From Clostridium sp. KNHs214 (GTDB taxonomy: Bacteria > Bacillota > Clostridia > Clostridiales > Clostridiaceae), in contig NZ_JQMW01000004.1 of NCBI RefSeq assembly GCF_000744935.1, positions 172,869 through 236,868 on the forward strand: DNA of 64,000 nt, given 5' to 3'. The notes beneath the pieces are model-generated. The model was not told the DNA's origin, searched no databases, and was given only the letters and a program-made list of their open reading frames with translations. Below are positions 36,818 through 46,694 of this stretch, piece by piece. Both the position numbers and the translations under genes were made by a program. Positions within the stretch are counted from its first letter, which is position 1, and each line of letters opens with the position of its first letter.

Positions 36818-37702
36818 TTACTTTTTATATCCAAGTTCCTTTAAGAGATTATTATCATCTCTCCACTCTTTTCTTACTTTAACCCATATGGTCAAGTCAA
36901 CCTTTTGTCCTAAGAAAGTTTTCATATCTTCCTCAGCATATCTTGTGATTTTACCCAGCATAGTGCCTTGTTTACCTATTATTATGCCCTTGTGGGACTT
37001 CTTTTCGCATATTATATTTACATCTATTTTATATTTTCCACTTTCTGTTTGCTTCATAGATATAACTTCTACAGCTATTCCATGCGGTACTTCTTCTTTC
37101 AAAAGTCTCAGTGCTTTTTCTCTGATAATTTCTGTAACTACGAATCTTTCCTGTACATCAGTTATCATATCTTTAGGATAATACATAGGTCCTTCTGGCA
37201 TATTCTCTATCATTAAATTTAAAAGCGTATCTACATTTTTCCCGTTTTTAGCTGATATGGGAATTATTTCTTTAAATCCATAGGCTTCTGCATAATTTTC
37301 TAAAGTTTTTGCTATCCTTTCCGGATTACTTTCATCCATTTTATTAACCACTAAAAATACAGGTTTATTGATATTTTTCAACTGCTCTAATATATATATA
37401 TCTCCCTTACCTACTTCTACATCTGCAGTGGTTAAAAATAATACTAAATCTACATTATTTATAGATTCTGTGGCTATATCAACCATGTATTCGCCCAATT
37501 TATGCTTGGGTTTATGTATGCCTGGTGTATCCACAAATACTAATTGATATTCCTCTCCTGTTAGAACCGTTTGTATATTATTTCTAGTAGTTTGAGGTTT
37601 ATTAGAAACTATAGATAATTTTTCTCCTAATAAGTAATTTGTCAATGTGGATTTCCCCACATTAGGTCTTCCTATTATTGTAATAAATCCAGATTTAAAC
37701 AT
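36818..37702 (-). CDS. era: GTPase Era
   Basis: 294 residues. G1 GRPNVGKST at 11-19, G3 [17 protein letters not shown]4 NKMD, then the C-terminal KH domain with [21 protein letters not shown]. Binds the 16S rRNA 3' end and helps 30S assembly. GAGGAGGAAAAA precedes ATG 37702; this SD lies between the family A remnant and the start. Order cdd-era-recO is standard in Firmicutes. Confidence 0.97.
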   Translation of the reverse strand: MFKSGFITIIGRPNVGKSTLTNYLLGEKLSIVSNKPQTTRNNIQTVLTGEEYQLVFVDTPGIHKPKHKLGEYMVDIATESINNVDLVLFLTTADVEVGKGDIYILEQLKNINKPVFLVVNKMDESNPERIAKTLENYAEAYGFKEIIPISAKNGKNVDTLLNLMIENMPEGPMYYPKDMITDVQERFVVTEIIREKALRLLKEEVPHGIAVEVISMKQTESGKYKIDVNIICEKKSHKGIIIGKQGTMLGKITRYAEEDMKTFLGQKVDLTIWVKVRKEWRDDNNLLKELGYKK

Positions 37703-37712
37703 TTTTCCTCCT

Positions 37713-37738
37713 CTTGTAACTATTTATTTGAATGTGCC
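37713..37738. repeat. Family A end remnant (A5) at the 3' end of cdd
   Basis: CTTGTAACTATTTATTTGAATGTGCC matches the right end of A1 and A2 except for a short internal change, and is followed by TAA, as in A3. Only one end remains. It supplies the stop codon and last codons of cdd. Confidence 0.75.
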
Positions 37739-38128
37739 TAAGTCCTTTTTAGTAAATGCACCTGGTAATATATCATTTAAATTTTTAACCATATATTCCT
37801 CCTGGTTTTTTGCAATTATTATCTTCATATCTTCATCTGCGAATTCTGATATTACCTGCCTACATATACCACATGGGTAAGTAAACTCTTCTTCACTTCC
37901 TATTAAAGCTATTGCCTTTATGCTTTTAGCTCCTTCTGATACCGCCTTGAATATAGCTGTTCTTTCTGCACAATTTGTAGCTCCAAAAGATGCATTTTCT
38001 ATATTGCATCCTGTGTACACCTCTCCATTTTCCATAAGCACAGCTGCTCCAACTTTAAAATTTGAATATGGTGAATATGCTTTTTCTCTAGCTGTCTTTG
38101 CTTTATATATTAATTCTTTTATTTCCAT
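37724..38128 (-). CDS. cdd: Cytidine deaminase
   Basis: 134 residues from ATG 38128, chosen because GGAGG stands 7 nt before it (the ATG two codons earlier is too close). Zinc and catalytic residues: Cys53 and Glu55 in NCAERTA, Cys86 and Cys89 in PCGICRQ. Deaminates cytidine and deoxycytidine in pyrimidine salvage. The C terminus LGTFK and its stop are encoded by a family A repeat end, so the original tail has been replaced. Confidence 0.95.
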   Translation of the reverse strand: MEIKELIYKAKTAREKAYSPYSNFKVGAAVLMENGEVYTGCNIENASFGATNCAERTAIFKAVSEGAKSIKAIALIGSEEEFTYPCGICRQVISEFADEDMKIIIAKNQEEYMVKNLNDILPGAFTKKDLGTFK

Positions 38129-38227
38129 AATCATACCTCCAAACTTTATTGTTCCTAATGTATATTCTTATGCATTGTATATAAATTATATCATTATTTT
38201 TATCTCTTTCAAGTAATACATACATGG

Positions 38228-38929
38228 CTAATTTAAAAACTTAAATATTATTATGGTCAATATAATGCCAAATAAAGCCCCTAGAACCACTTCTATTACA
38301 GAGTGAACCTCTGAGTCTACTCTACTTTGAGCAACTATTATAGCCAACAAATAGCTTAATATTATAGCTGATGGCTCCACTGTTAAAAGAGCTATTATTG
38401 TTGCTATAGAAAAAGCCAAGGCACTATGTCCACTAGGCATGCCTCCTTTAAGTGGTGTTCCCTCTCCATATATAGCTTTTACAATCACTGTAGCTATACA
38501 AACTATTACCAATATAATAAACATCATATAGGTATCTGCATTTCTTATTTTTTTTAAAGTTAAAAAATTAATATATTGAAGTTTATCCCAAAACAATATA
38601 AATCCCACTAGTACTGCATTTAAAGCTGTTATAAAAACTGCTCCTGCAGCTATATTTTTGGCTATTTTTGCCAATGGGTGATAGTAGTTCGTGGTAGCAT
38701 CAATTGCAAATTCTACTGCAGTATTTATCATTTCCGCAAATATTACTAAGGTTATAGTTATTGTGACTATAAGCAATTCATTTTTGGTAAGATCAAAGAA
38801 AAAACATGATATCAAAACCAGTATTGCTGCTATCATATGTATTCTCATATTCTTTTGAGTTCTTATAGCATAAATTACACCTTCAATTGCATCGTTAAAA
38901 CTATCTAAAAGCTTTCTCTTTTCCTTCAT
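38228..38929 (-). CDS. Fusion of undecaprenol/diacylglycerol kinase and PAP2 phosphatase
   Basis: 233 residues from ATG 38929 (MKEKRKLLDSFNDAIEGV) after GGTGGTGATAGA; the longer frame upstream is family B repeat sequence and is not coding. The N half is a DgkA-type kinase (AIRTQKNMRIH, FAEMINTAVEFAIDA); the C half is PAP2 (KGGMPSGHSALAFS, SRVDSEVHSVIEV). Four to five helices in the first half and about four in the second. Likely lipid-phosphate cycling at the membrane. Opposed kinase and phosphatase in one chain is a known clostridial arrangement. Confidence 0.9.
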   Translation of the reverse strand: MKEKRKLLDSFNDAIEGVIYAIRTQKNMRIHMIAAILVLISCFFFDLTKNELLIVTITITLVIFAEMINTAVEFAIDATTNYYHPLAKIAKNIAAGAVFITALNAVLVGFILFWDKLQYINFLTLKKIRNADTYMMFIILVIVCIATVIVKAIYGEGTPLKGGMPSGHSALAFSIATIIALLTVEPSAIILSYLLAIIVAQSRVDSEVHSVIEVVLGALFGIILTIIIFKFLN

Positions 38930-38956
38930 TCTATCACCACCTAATATAATCATATT

Positions 38957-39099
38957 ATGATTATCCCACAAAAGCATTACATTACCTGAATTATGAAATT
39001 TTTCTGGAATGACTTTCATAAGAAGCAAAGTAACTGTTTAAATTTGATTTTAGAAATTTCATAATTCCACCACATTGTACCTTATCGTGGGTTAATCAT
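38957..39099. repeat. Family B palindromic element, two-ended copy (B2)
   Basis: 143 bp. ATGATTATCCCAC at the left and GTGGGTTAATCAT at the right are inverted ends; both are followed inward by an alignable GAATTATGAAATT block. It lies between ybeY and the kinase/PAP2 gene and supplies no plausible gene. Confidence 0.85.
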
Positions 39100-39153
39100 A
39101 TTATTATAAGCAATTTATTGAAATTTACGTGTCAAAGCTGAGTATTTTATTTT

Positions 39154-39185
39154 AAAAATAGTCCTCTCGAAGGAGGACTATTTTT
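39154..39185. terminator. Terminator after ybeY
   Basis: ATAGTCCTC / GAGGACTAT, a 9-bp perfect stem with a small loop, and T/A-runs on both sides, overlapping the ybeY stop region. Suggests a break in the long operon between ybeY and the kinase/PAP2 gene. Confidence 0.85.
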
Positions 39186-39684
39186 ATCTTACTATGTTAA
39201 ATTTATTTAATATTTCTTCTTCTCTTTCCCTCATTTTTTTCTTATCTTCTTCTTCCATATGATCATATCCAAGTAAATGTAATACTGAATGTACTGTCAA
39301 ATAACAGCACTCTCTTAAAAATGAATGACCATATTCTTCACTTTGAGCCTTACCTTTTTCTAATGACAAAACTATATCTCCAAGTACTAGTTTTCCTTCA
39401 TCAAAATAACTGTCATCAAAGGATTTTTTTAAATAAACATCTTTGTAAACTTTTCCTTCTGGATAATCTAACATAGGGAATGACAGCACATCTGTATCTC
39501 TATCTATTCCTCTTTGTTCTTTATTTATCTCTCTTATGGCTTCATTATCCACAAATAAAATGCTTATCTCACAATCTAAATCTACTTTTTCCTCTTTTAA
39601 TGCCCATTCTATTATATTCTCTAAAGTGCTTTCAAAATGCTCATCTACATTTATTTTTTCTTGTCTGTTGTCTATATATAACAT
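39184..39684 (-). CDS. ybeY: Endoribonuclease YbeY
   Basis: 166 residues from ATG 39684 ([10 protein letters not shown]) with AAAGGAG 6-8 nt upstream; the frame's upstream extension precedes the SD. Zinc motif [11 protein letters not shown] near residue 127 (HxxxHxxGxxH) is the family hallmark. Acts in rRNA maturation and ribosome quality control. Follows pgpH by 14 nt. Confidence 0.96.
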   Translation of the reverse strand: MLYIDNRQEKINVDEHFESTLENIIEWALKEEKVDLDCEISILFVDNEAIREINKEQRGIDRDTDVLSFPMLDYPEGKVYKDVYLKKSFDDSYFDEGKLVLGDIVLSLEKGKAQSEEYGHSFLRECCYLTVHSVLHLLGYDHMEEEDKKKMREREEEILNKFNIVR

Positions 39685-39698
39685 ATAATTAACTCCTT

Positions 39699-41801
39699 TT
39701 ACTCTTTTAAGATAGCTTTTTCCGACCATTTATCTGTAGGATATTCTATTCTTTGATGGTAAATTCCACTCAATACCTTCAAAAATGATTTTCTAATTTT
39801 ATTTAAATCCTTAAGCGTTAAATCGCAATCATCCAACTGACCCTCTGCTAATCTTCCCTTTATTATATTATTTACCATCTCTTCTATCTTACCTTTAGTA
39901 GGATTACTAATGGATCTTACTGCCGCCTCTACTCCATCTGCAAGCATTATTATAGCTGATTCCTTACTATTAGGTATAGGACCTGGATATCTGAAATCTT
40001 CTTCCTTAATGCTATCTGGATCTTCGCTAGCATTTTTAACTGTCAAATAAAAATATTTTACTAGTGAGGTACCATGATGTTGAGTTATTATATCCTGTAT
40101 TTCTTTAGGTATTTTATACTCTTTAGCCAGTTCCAAACCATCCTTTACATGAGATGTTATGATTAGAGTGCTTAGGTTTGGTGTTATTTTATTATGAGGA
40201 TTTTCTCCTCCCAATTGATTTTCCTTAAAAAAGTATGGTCTTTTTATTTTTCCTGCATCATGATAATATGCTCCAACTCTAGCTAAAACCGGATTACCAC
40301 CAACAGCCTCTGCTGCAACCTCTGCCAAGTTTCCAACTAGTACACTGTGATGATATGTTCCTGGAGCTTCTAATAAAATCTTTCTAAGCAGCGGATTATT
40401 TGGATTTGATAATTCCAAAAGTTTTATAGTAGTTACTATGTCAAAAGTACTTTCAAAAAACGGTAAAAATCCTATAGTAAGTACTCCTGATATACAGCTA
40501 GATATAAATGCAAAAGCTGCATTTTTAGCAACATCTAATACATTATTACTAAGCAAAAATCCTGATGAAAATGTAAACATAATATTTATTACAGCCATGT
40601 ATATACTGGAATACAATATATCATTTCTTTGTTGCATTTTCTTCAATATTATAGTTCCTATTACTGCATTTATAACTGCTAGTATTATAATCTCTGGTTT
40701 AAAACCAACCACAGCACCAATTAAAGCGCTATTTATAACGTTTATAGTTAAAGCAACCCTCTGCCCTATCAAAAGTGTCATAAGCATAGGAACACAGGAT
40801 AATGGCACTAAAAATGGCGATATTATACTTAAAACTCTTGCCAAAGATAAGGATATGAATATTAATATATATATAAGTATTAATTTACTATCATCTTTAT
40901 ATACTTTTTGATGATACTTTTTAAGATAGTATAATTGAAGTGCCATAACTATCAAAACTAAGCCAGCCAAACTTATATAAAGATACCATTCAAAATAACT
41001 TTTATTATCTAAAAGACCAAGACTCTTTAATATGTCCATTTGGTTTTTTTCTACTGGTTCTCCCTCTTTTACTATTATTTGATCTTTCTTAATTATAATA
41101 GGTTGAACTTCTTTTATAGCCTTTTCCTTATATTCTTCTGTTTTCTTTTCATCAAATACATAGTTAGGGAAAACTTCCGTATACCCTATAATTGTTCCTA
41201 ATTCTTTGCCTGCCTTAGATAAATCGGAACTATTCATTTTAAATATTATTGTTTCTCTTGCTTCTTTTACATCTTCCTTTTTGTCTTCCATTATTTTATT
41301 ATCATAAACCTCTGTCATAGTATCCCTAAGGATTACATTTAAACTTCTAGTTTCTGCTTCATTTAGTCTTAAGAGCCTTTCCATATTTTCTGTAGACAAT
41401 TTTATGGACGTTGCATTTTTTAAGCCCTCTATTTTTTGTTTATATAAATTTATTTTTTCGTTTTCTGGCAATGCTTTTGCACTTTCTTGAATTTCAATTA
41501 CTTTACCTAAAAGCTCATTTATATTCTTAATTACTTTTTCCTTTACGGATTTATCTACCGAATATTGAGGTCCTGAAATTTTAATTGCTTGATCTATTAA
41601 TGCCTTGGTGCTTACTTCATCCTTAACATCTCTATTTGCTTTTATATCTACCTTGGCTATTTCACCTTCTTTAATATTATACTTTTTGGTAACCAGTGAA
41701 GTAGCCATAACAGAGTAAATAAATATAAAAGCCAAAAGAAATATTATTTTTCTTCTATATTTTCCTTTACTAAAAATTCCTGTAAACTTCTTTCTATTCA
41801 T
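39699..41801 (-). CDS. pgpH: PgpH-type 7TM-HD phosphodiesterase
   Basis: 700 residues from ATG 41801 ([10 protein letters not shown]) after GGGTGGGGAG. One N-terminal helix, a large extracytoplasmic 7TMR-HDED region (about 50-265), seven helices (about 275-470), then an HD domain with [14 protein letters not shown] near 510 and HVKDG, QHHGT, DGVEA residues. Such proteins degrade cyclic di-AMP in Firmicutes. The adjacency yqfC-yqfD-pgpH-ybeY is the conserved order. Confidence 0.93.
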   Translation of the reverse strand: MNRKKFTGIFSKGKYRRKIIFLLAFIFIYSVMATSLVTKKYNIKEGEIAKVDIKANRDVKDEVSTKALIDQAIKISGPQYSVDKSVKEKVIKNINELLGKVIEIQESAKALPENEKINLYKQKIEGLKNATSIKLSTENMERLLRLNEAETRSLNVILRDTMTEVYDNKIMEDKKEDVKEARETIIFKMNSSDLSKAGKELGTIIGYTEVFPNYVFDEKKTEEYKEKAIKEVQPIIIKKDQIIVKEGEPVEKNQMDILKSLGLLDNKSYFEWYLYISLAGLVLIVMALQLYYLKKYHQKVYKDDSKLILIYILIFISLSLARVLSIISPFLVPLSCVPMLMTLLIGQRVALTINVINSALIGAVVGFKPEIIILAVINAVIGTIILKKMQQRNDILYSSIYMAVINIMFTFSSGFLLSNNVLDVAKNAAFAFISSCISGVLTIGFLPFFESTFDIVTTIKLLELSNPNNPLLRKILLEAPGTYHHSVLVGNLAEVAAEAVGGNPVLARVGAYYHDAGKIKRPYFFKENQLGGENPHNKITPNLSTLIITSHVKDGLELAKEYKIPKEIQDIITQHHGTSLVKYFYLTVKNASEDPDSIKEEDFRYPGPIPNSKESAIIMLADGVEAAVRSISNPTKGKIEEMVNNIIKGRLAEGQLDDCDLTLKDLNKIRKSFLKVLSGIYHQRIEYPTDKWSEKAILKE

Positions 41802-41892
41802 GTATCTCCCCACCCTCTTATGTTAAATAAACTCAAACCTACATACTGTTTCATCTGCATTTTGTTTTCTTATTCACACCCTAAACTAATAA

Positions 41893-43050
41893 CTATTTTT
41901 CTTTATCCACATGGCGTTCTACTCCTTGTGGTATAGCTATATTCTCTTCTCCTATTAAAAGGAGTCTTATTTGGTATTTGTCCCCCACATTTTTCGTATC
42001 AATTATTTTGTCTACTATCTTAACGGATTTATCTATATCTTTTATTATATCTTTAGTCAGTTCTTCTACTGTTTTTTTTACTACCTTCTCCTTTTTATTT
42101 ATCACTTGTTTTTCTTTAATCTCATAGTACGTTTCTTTAATTATGGGACCTTTATTATCTACTATTCTATCATACTTATAAAATTTATTTAAATCATTTT
42201 TTAAGTAAATTCTCTTTCCTTTCAACGTAATATAAATTTTTTCTACCTTATTGCCAGTTCTTTCTCTCGTTTTAACTGTAATAGGTACTTCTTTACTTTT
42301 TTCATAGAAAGTTTTTGCTATGACTTGACCTGTGGCATGAACTTGATAGCTTGACTCTTCTGTACCTTGCTCTCCTTTTACCAACAACTCTCCTTTTTTT
42401 ACCACAGCACCTTCCTTTACCACCGCTGTACCTGCCTTAGTATATATTCTAATTATTTCTCCTTCTCTTTTAGCTACCAAATCGCAAGGTTCATCATTCT
42501 TTACTATTATAGGTGGGGATTGATTTTCAAAAATACTAACATTTAAGTTTACCCCTTCTATCCTAACCTTAACCCACATTACATTGCTATTATCTTTTAA
42601 TATTTGCTTTTCTAATTTATGCACATCTATACTAGATTTTTTTCCACCTGCTTTTATACCGTATCCTAGAAGTTGTCTTCTTATTTCGTAAGGTGAGAGA
42701 TATTTTTCTGTTTCTATATTTACCTTCCATACAAAGCCTGACAAGTAATATGTTATACACATAAATAATATAATTCCAATAGAAACGGCAACCACTTTAT
42801 TTTTTCTTATTAGTAAAAAATCTATCCCATTTCTCTTCAATATTTTTATTCTTGTATTAGTTCTTTTAGATACTTCTGTTATTTTAGAATAATCTTTTAA
42901 GTTTACAATCATTCTAACTGTAGTTATATTTATTCTTTTTATATCCTTTACATATATATTATTCTTCCACAATAAGTTAATAAATCTTTCTGGACTTAAA
43001 CACTGAATCTCTAAAAGTATTGTACTTTTTTTATACTTAGTAAAATCCAT
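41893..43050 (-). CDS. yqfD: Sporulation protein YqfD
   Basis: About 385 residues. After MDFTKYKKST the chain has a short N domain, a helix at about 85-105 (VVAVSIGIILFMCITYYLSGF) and a large extracytoplasmic domain with VKIRIEGVNLNVSIFE and CDLVAKREGEIIRI. YqfD is a membrane protein needed for normal sporulation in Bacillus. The start is taken as ATG 43050, one base after the yqfC stop; ATGs 9 and 18 nt earlier lie too near the GGAGG. Confidence 0.9.
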   Translation of the reverse strand: MDFTKYKKSTILLEIQCLSPERFINLLWKNNIYVKDIKRINITTVRMIVNLKDYSKITEVSKRTNTRIKILKRNGIDFLLIRKNKVVAVSIGIILFMCITYYLSGFVWKVNIETEKYLSPYEIRRQLLGYGIKAGGKKSSIDVHKLEKQILKDNSNVMWVKVRIEGVNLNVSIFENQSPPIIVKNDEPCDLVAKREGEIIRIYTKAGTAVVKEGAVVKKGELLVKGEQGTEESSYQVHATGQVIAKTFYEKSKEVPITVKTRERTGNKVEKIYITLKGKRIYLKNDLNKFYKYDRIVDNKGPIIKETYYEIKEKQVINKKEKVVKKTVEELTKDIIKDIDKSVKIVDKIIDTKNVGDKYQIRLLLIGEENIAIPQGVERHVDKEK

Positions 43051-43051
43051 A

Positions 43052-43336
43052 CTACTCATTTCCTCCATACACTATATTCTTAAACTTTCCACTTAAGCTT
43101 ATAGTATTCCCACCTATAAATAAGATTTCAAAACTCCCCCCATTTATAGTTATTACTCCAATGGTAGTGTTTATTTTAATAACTTCATCTTCAAAAAGTA
43201 CAATACCCTTGTGATTCTCTATTGTTATTTCAGTATTACCTAATATAGTTATCCTAGGTAAATTTAAAACTACATCTCTAGGAAGTTCTAATCTATCTGC
43301 AAACCTCTCTTTTGCTGAATATATTTTTTTCTCCAT
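43052..43336 (-). CDS. yqfC: Sporulation protein YqfC
   Basis: 94 residues. Beta-rich YabP/YqfC family: LPRDVVLNLPRITILGNTEITIENHKG is the core. Paired with YqfD, both probably made in the mother cell under sigma-E; no clear sigma-E promoter could be assigned upstream. Start ATG 43336 after AGAAGGTGATG. Confidence 0.93.
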   Translation of the reverse strand: MEKKIYSAKERFADRLELPRDVVLNLPRITILGNTEITIENHKGIVLFEDEVIKINTTIGVITINGGSFEILFIGGNTISLSGKFKNIVYGGNE

Positions 43337-43418
43337 AACATCACCTTCTCTTTCATCCCTTTCATATTAAATTTATGAATAAAAAATTTAATAAATGATA
43401 AAAATGGAGAAAAATAAA

Positions 43419-43443
43419 AAAGGTTCAGCAATGCTGAACCTTT
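43419..43443. terminator. Terminator after yqeY
   Basis: AAAGGTTCAGC AAT GCTGAACCTTT, an 11-bp perfect stem with the T-run on the minus strand, directly after the yqeY stop. Confidence 0.9.
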
Positions 43444-43888
43444 ATCTACTAAGATATTCTTTTACAATTTTATTAACAAGTTTACCATCAGCTCTGCCTT
43501 TAAACTTAGGCATCACTGCTGACATAAGCTTTCCCATGTCTTTTATGCTATTAGCCCCTACCTCATCAGCCGATGCTTTGATAATTTTAAAGATTTCTTC
43601 CTGAGTTAACTGCTGAGGAAGGTAATTCATCAAGATCTTTATCTCTTCTTCAGATTCATCTACAAGATCTTGTCTATTTCCCTTTTTAAACTCTTCTATA
43701 GCATCTCTTCTTTGTTTTACTTCCTTAGCTAAGATTTCAACAATCTGCTGATCATCAAGAGAAGAACCATCTGTCTTTTCGACTTGTAAAACTGCTGCCT
43801 TAGCCATGCTAATAACGTTAGCCTTAAATTTTTCTTTTCCTTTTAATGCATCTTTCCAATCTTGTTGTAATCTCTCTTTAAGGGACAT
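43442..43888 (-). CDS. yqeY: GatB/YqeY-domain protein
   Basis: 148 residues from ATG 43888 (MSLKERLQQDWKDALKGKE) after AAGAAGG; the TTG further up is rejected. Helical family related to the tail domain of GatB; the family blocks VISMAKAAVLQVEK and AVMPKFKGRADGKLVNKIV are visible. Role unknown, possibly tRNA-linked. It follows rpsU closely, the usual Firmicute pairing. Confidence 0.93.
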   Translation of the reverse strand: MSLKERLQQDWKDALKGKEKFKANVISMAKAAVLQVEKTDGSSLDDQQIVEILAKEVKQRRDAIEEFKKGNRQDLVDESEEEIKILMNYLPQQLTQEEIFKIIKASADEVGANSIKDMGKLMSAVMPKFKGRADGKLVNKIVKEYLSR

Positions 43889-43917
43889 ACCCGTACCTTC
43901 TTTCAAATTTAAAAAAT

Positions 43918-44094
43918 CTATCTATGTTTTCTTTTTCTTGCTGCTTCAGATTTCTTTTTTTTCTTTACGCTTGGTTTTTCGTAGTGCTCTCTTTTTCTTA
44001 CTTCAGAAAGAACACCAGACTTAGCGCATTCTTTTTTAAATCTTCTTAAAGCACTTTCAAGTGATTCATTTTCTCTTACTTTTATTTCTGACAT
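43918..44094 (-). CDS. rpsU: 30S ribosomal protein S21
   Basis: 58 residues ([20 protein letters not shown], ending RKRKHR). Highly basic C-terminal half ([15 protein letters not shown]) is typical of S21. GGAGGG stands before ATG 44094. Forms a short unit with yqeY. Confidence 0.97.
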   Translation of the reverse strand: MSEIKVRENESLESALRRFKKECAKSGVLSEVRKREHYEKPSVKKKKKSEAARKRKHR

Positions 44095-44213
44095 GTATTT
44101 CCCTCCCTCCGCTAGCTGATTTATTTTAATTTTAAACAGCTGATGTTGGGCATAAATAGCACATTGTTAATTATACAATAGCCCTTCTGCTTGTGTCAAT
44201 AACCTTTTTTACA

Positions 44214-44558
44214 TTAACCTGGTGGCCATTGAAGATTTCTTCCAGCAAGCATATGAAAATGTAAATGCTGAACAGTCTGTCCACCGTCCTTACCACAATT
44301 GTTAACTATTCTATATCCATTCTCAGACACCCCTAGCTCTTTAGCTAGCTCCTTAGCTTTCATAAAGATGTAAGTGACTATATTAGAATCTTCTTCACTT
44401 AATGAATTTAAACTCTCTATATGCTTCTTAGGTATTATTAATATATGAAACGGTGCTTGAGGTTCTATATCCTTAAATGCCAGTATTCTTTCATCTTCAT
44501 ATACTTTGCTACATGGTATATCTCCCTTTGCAATTTTACAAAATATACAATCGTCCAC
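44214..44558 (-). CDS. hinT: HIT-family nucleotide hydrolase (HinT)
   Basis: 114 residues, GTG start at 44558 with GGAGGTG 7 nt upstream. N-terminal CIFCKIAKG, C-terminal catalytic triad HLHFH (His98, 100, 102). Hydrolyses adenosine phosphoramidates in the best studied homologues. Lies between mtaB and rpsU in the conserved order. Confidence 0.96.
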   Translation of the reverse strand: MDDCIFCKIAKGDIPCSKVYEDERILAFKDIEPQAPFHILIIPKKHIESLNSLSEEDSNIVTYIFMKAKELAKELGVSENGYRIVNNCGKDGGQTVQHLHFHMLAGRNLQWPPG

Positions 44559-44645
44559 TTAATATCACCTCCTCACCATTTATTATTATATTTCAACAGA
44601 TCTTTGTTAATTCCTTCTTAGTTGAATAAAAATATCTATGGAAAT

Positions 44646-45941
44646 TTAATTAGCTAGAGCATGTTCCCCTTCTGCTAAAGTTATTGTTACTTTTACAATT
44701 TTGCCCTTTAAATCTTCTTTAGATTCCATAAATACTTTTATATAATTTTCCGTATATCCCTCATATAAATTTGCATTTCCATGTACATTTTGCTCAAATA
44801 AAACATTCATTTCTTTTCCCACAAATTTACTTATAAATTTATTTTCTAATTCCTTGTCTAGAGAAATTAATTTACTACTTCTTTCTTCTTTTATATTTCC
44901 ATCTACTTGTTCTGCCATTTGAGCAGCTTTAGTTCCCTTTCTTGGACTATACTTAAATATATGCATCTTTGATAGTTCTATATGTTTTAAGAAATTATAT
45001 GTAGCATGAAATTCCTCTTCAGTTTCTCCTGGAAATCCCACTATAACATCCGTAGTTATAGATACATCTTTTATATATTTTCTTAAATTATCAACAGCTT
45101 CTTCATACTCTTTTGCAGTATATCTCCTGTTCATTCTTTTTAAAGTCTCATCACATCCGCTTTGAAGTGATAAATGAAAATGTGGACATAATTTTTCTAG
45201 GGATGCTACTTTTTTTATAACTTCTTCTGTGAAGAAAGTAGGGTCTATGGAACCTATTCTTATTCTTTCTATTCCATCTACATTGTTTATTTCCTCTAAT
45301 ATCCTTACTAAATCCCAATTACCCTCTAAATCATTCCCATAGGATGCTATATGAATTCCTGATAATATTATTTCTTTAAAACCGTGTTCTGAAAGTTTTT
45401 TAACTTCTTCTAAAACTCTCTCTGGATATTTGCTGCACACAGCCCCTCTAGCAAAAGGTATTAGACAATATGAACAAAACCTATTACAGCCATCCTGTAT
45501 TTTAAGAAAAGCTCTAGTTTTATCTTGATATTCTTGTATATTTAAATCTTCAAAACTATTATTTTTTAATACATCCTTCACCACTACCATTTGTTCTTTT
45601 TCTTCTTTAACTCTATTTATCCAGTAGATTATATCTCCCTTATTTCTAGTCCCCAGAATCACATCTACCCCTTCTATACTAGAAATCTCATCTGGTGCAA
45701 TTTGAGCATAACATCCCACTACCGCCACTATGGAATCTTGATTTTTCTTCTTAGCTCTTCTTATCATTTGTCTTGACTTTTTATCTCCAGTGTTAGTAAC
45801 AGTGCAGGTGTTTATTACATACACATCTGCAAAGTCATCAAATTCCACCACTTGGTATCCTTCTTTTATAAATTTTTCCATCATAGCTTCTGTCTCATAT
45901 AGATTTACTCTACAGCCTAAAGTAGCAAAAGCAACCTTCAT
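44646..45941 (-). CDS. mtaB: tRNA t6A37 methylthiotransferase MtaB
   Basis: 431 residues. Radical SAM motif Cys152, Cys156, Cys159 (CNRFCSYC). N-terminal UPF0004 cluster cysteines at 10, 46 and 77, and a C-terminal TRAM domain (MNVLFEQNVHGNANLYEGYTE). Converts t6A to ms2t6A at position 37. The ATG overlaps the rsmE stop by one base. Confidence 0.96.
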   Translation of the reverse strand: MKVAFATLGCRVNLYETEAMMEKFIKEGYQVVEFDDFADVYVINTCTVTNTGDKKSRQMIRRAKKKNQDSIVAVVGCYAQIAPDEISSIEGVDVILGTRNKGDIIYWINRVKEEKEQMVVVKDVLKNNSFEDLNIQEYQDKTRAFLKIQDGCNRFCSYCLIPFARGAVCSKYPERVLEEVKKLSEHGFKEIILSGIHIASYGNDLEGNWDLVRILEEINNVDGIERIRIGSIDPTFFTEEVIKKVASLEKLCPHFHLSLQSGCDETLKRMNRRYTAKEYEEAVDNLRKYIKDVSITTDVIVGFPGETEEEFHATYNFLKHIELSKMHIFKYSPRKGTKAAQMAEQVDGNIKEERSSKLISLDKELENKFISKFVGKEMNVLFEQNVHGNANLYEGYTENYIKVFMESKEDLKGKIVKVTITLAEGEHALAN

Positions 45942-46693
45942 TACATATTTCCTCCTAAATCTCCTAATTCATACATTATTATGCTCAAACAAGTAAATCC
46001 CGCAGTCTCTGTCCTTAAAATCCTAGGACCCAACGTAACTATATAAGCCCCCATTTCCTGAAGCTTAGCTATTTCTTTATATTCAAATCCACCTTCTGGT
46101 CCTATAACAATAGCAACATTTTTAATTTGCAGTTCTTTTATATCCTCTACTAGTTTCTTAATTCCATATGCTTTTTTATTTTCATATGGAACCACTATTA
46201 ATTGAAAATTAGATAATTCCTCTAGCATTTGGTCAAATTCTAAAGGACTATTTATCTTTGGAATATAACTTCTTTTACTTTGTTTACAAGCTTCTAATGC
46301 AATTCTATTCCACCTGTCAACTTTTTTATATTCTTTTAATTCACCTTTAACCACTACTCTATCTGTGATAACAGTCGTTATTTCTTTAACTCCCAGTTCC
46401 GTATTCTTTTGAACTATCAAATCCATTTTTGATGCCTTAGGAAGTCCTTGATATATAGTAACATTTATAGAACTCTCATTGTCAGTGTCCATTTTTTCCA
46501 ATATTTGAGCTTTTACTTCTTTTTTATCTATTTCTTTTATCTCAGCTAAGTATTCCTGTCCGGAGCAATTATTTATACAAATTTTGTCACCAATATTTAA
46601 TCTTAAAACTTTATATATATGTTTTACATCATCACCAATTATATTAACCCATTCATCTACAATATTTTCATTAGATACAAAAAACTTATGCAA
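45941..46693 (-). CDS. rsmE: 16S rRNA m3U1498 methyltransferase
   Basis: 250 residues. SPOUT-fold blocks: VIGPEGGFEYKEIAKL and LGPRILRTETAGFTCLSIIMYELG in the knotted C-terminal part; the N terminus is a PUA-like domain (DEWVNIIGDDVKHIYKVLRL). Follows prmA with one base between stop and start. Confidence 0.96.
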   Translation of the reverse strand: MHKFFVSNENIVDEWVNIIGDDVKHIYKVLRLNIGDKICINNCSGQEYLAEIKEIDKKEVKAQILEKMDTDNESSINVTIYQGLPKASKMDLIVQKNTELGVKEITTVITDRVVVKGELKEYKKVDRWNRIALEACKQSKRSYIPKINSPLEFDQMLEELSNFQLIVVPYENKKAYGIKKLVEDIKELQIKNVAIVIGPEGGFEYKEIAKLQEMGAYIVTLGPRILRTETAGFTCLSIIMYELGDLGGNM

Positions 46694-46694
46694 C

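Noticed and set aside
38930-39028. 33-residue N-terminal extension of the kinase/PAP2 protein
   Set aside because: It is translated family B repeat; a good SD and ATG stand at 38929, where the DgkA domain starts.
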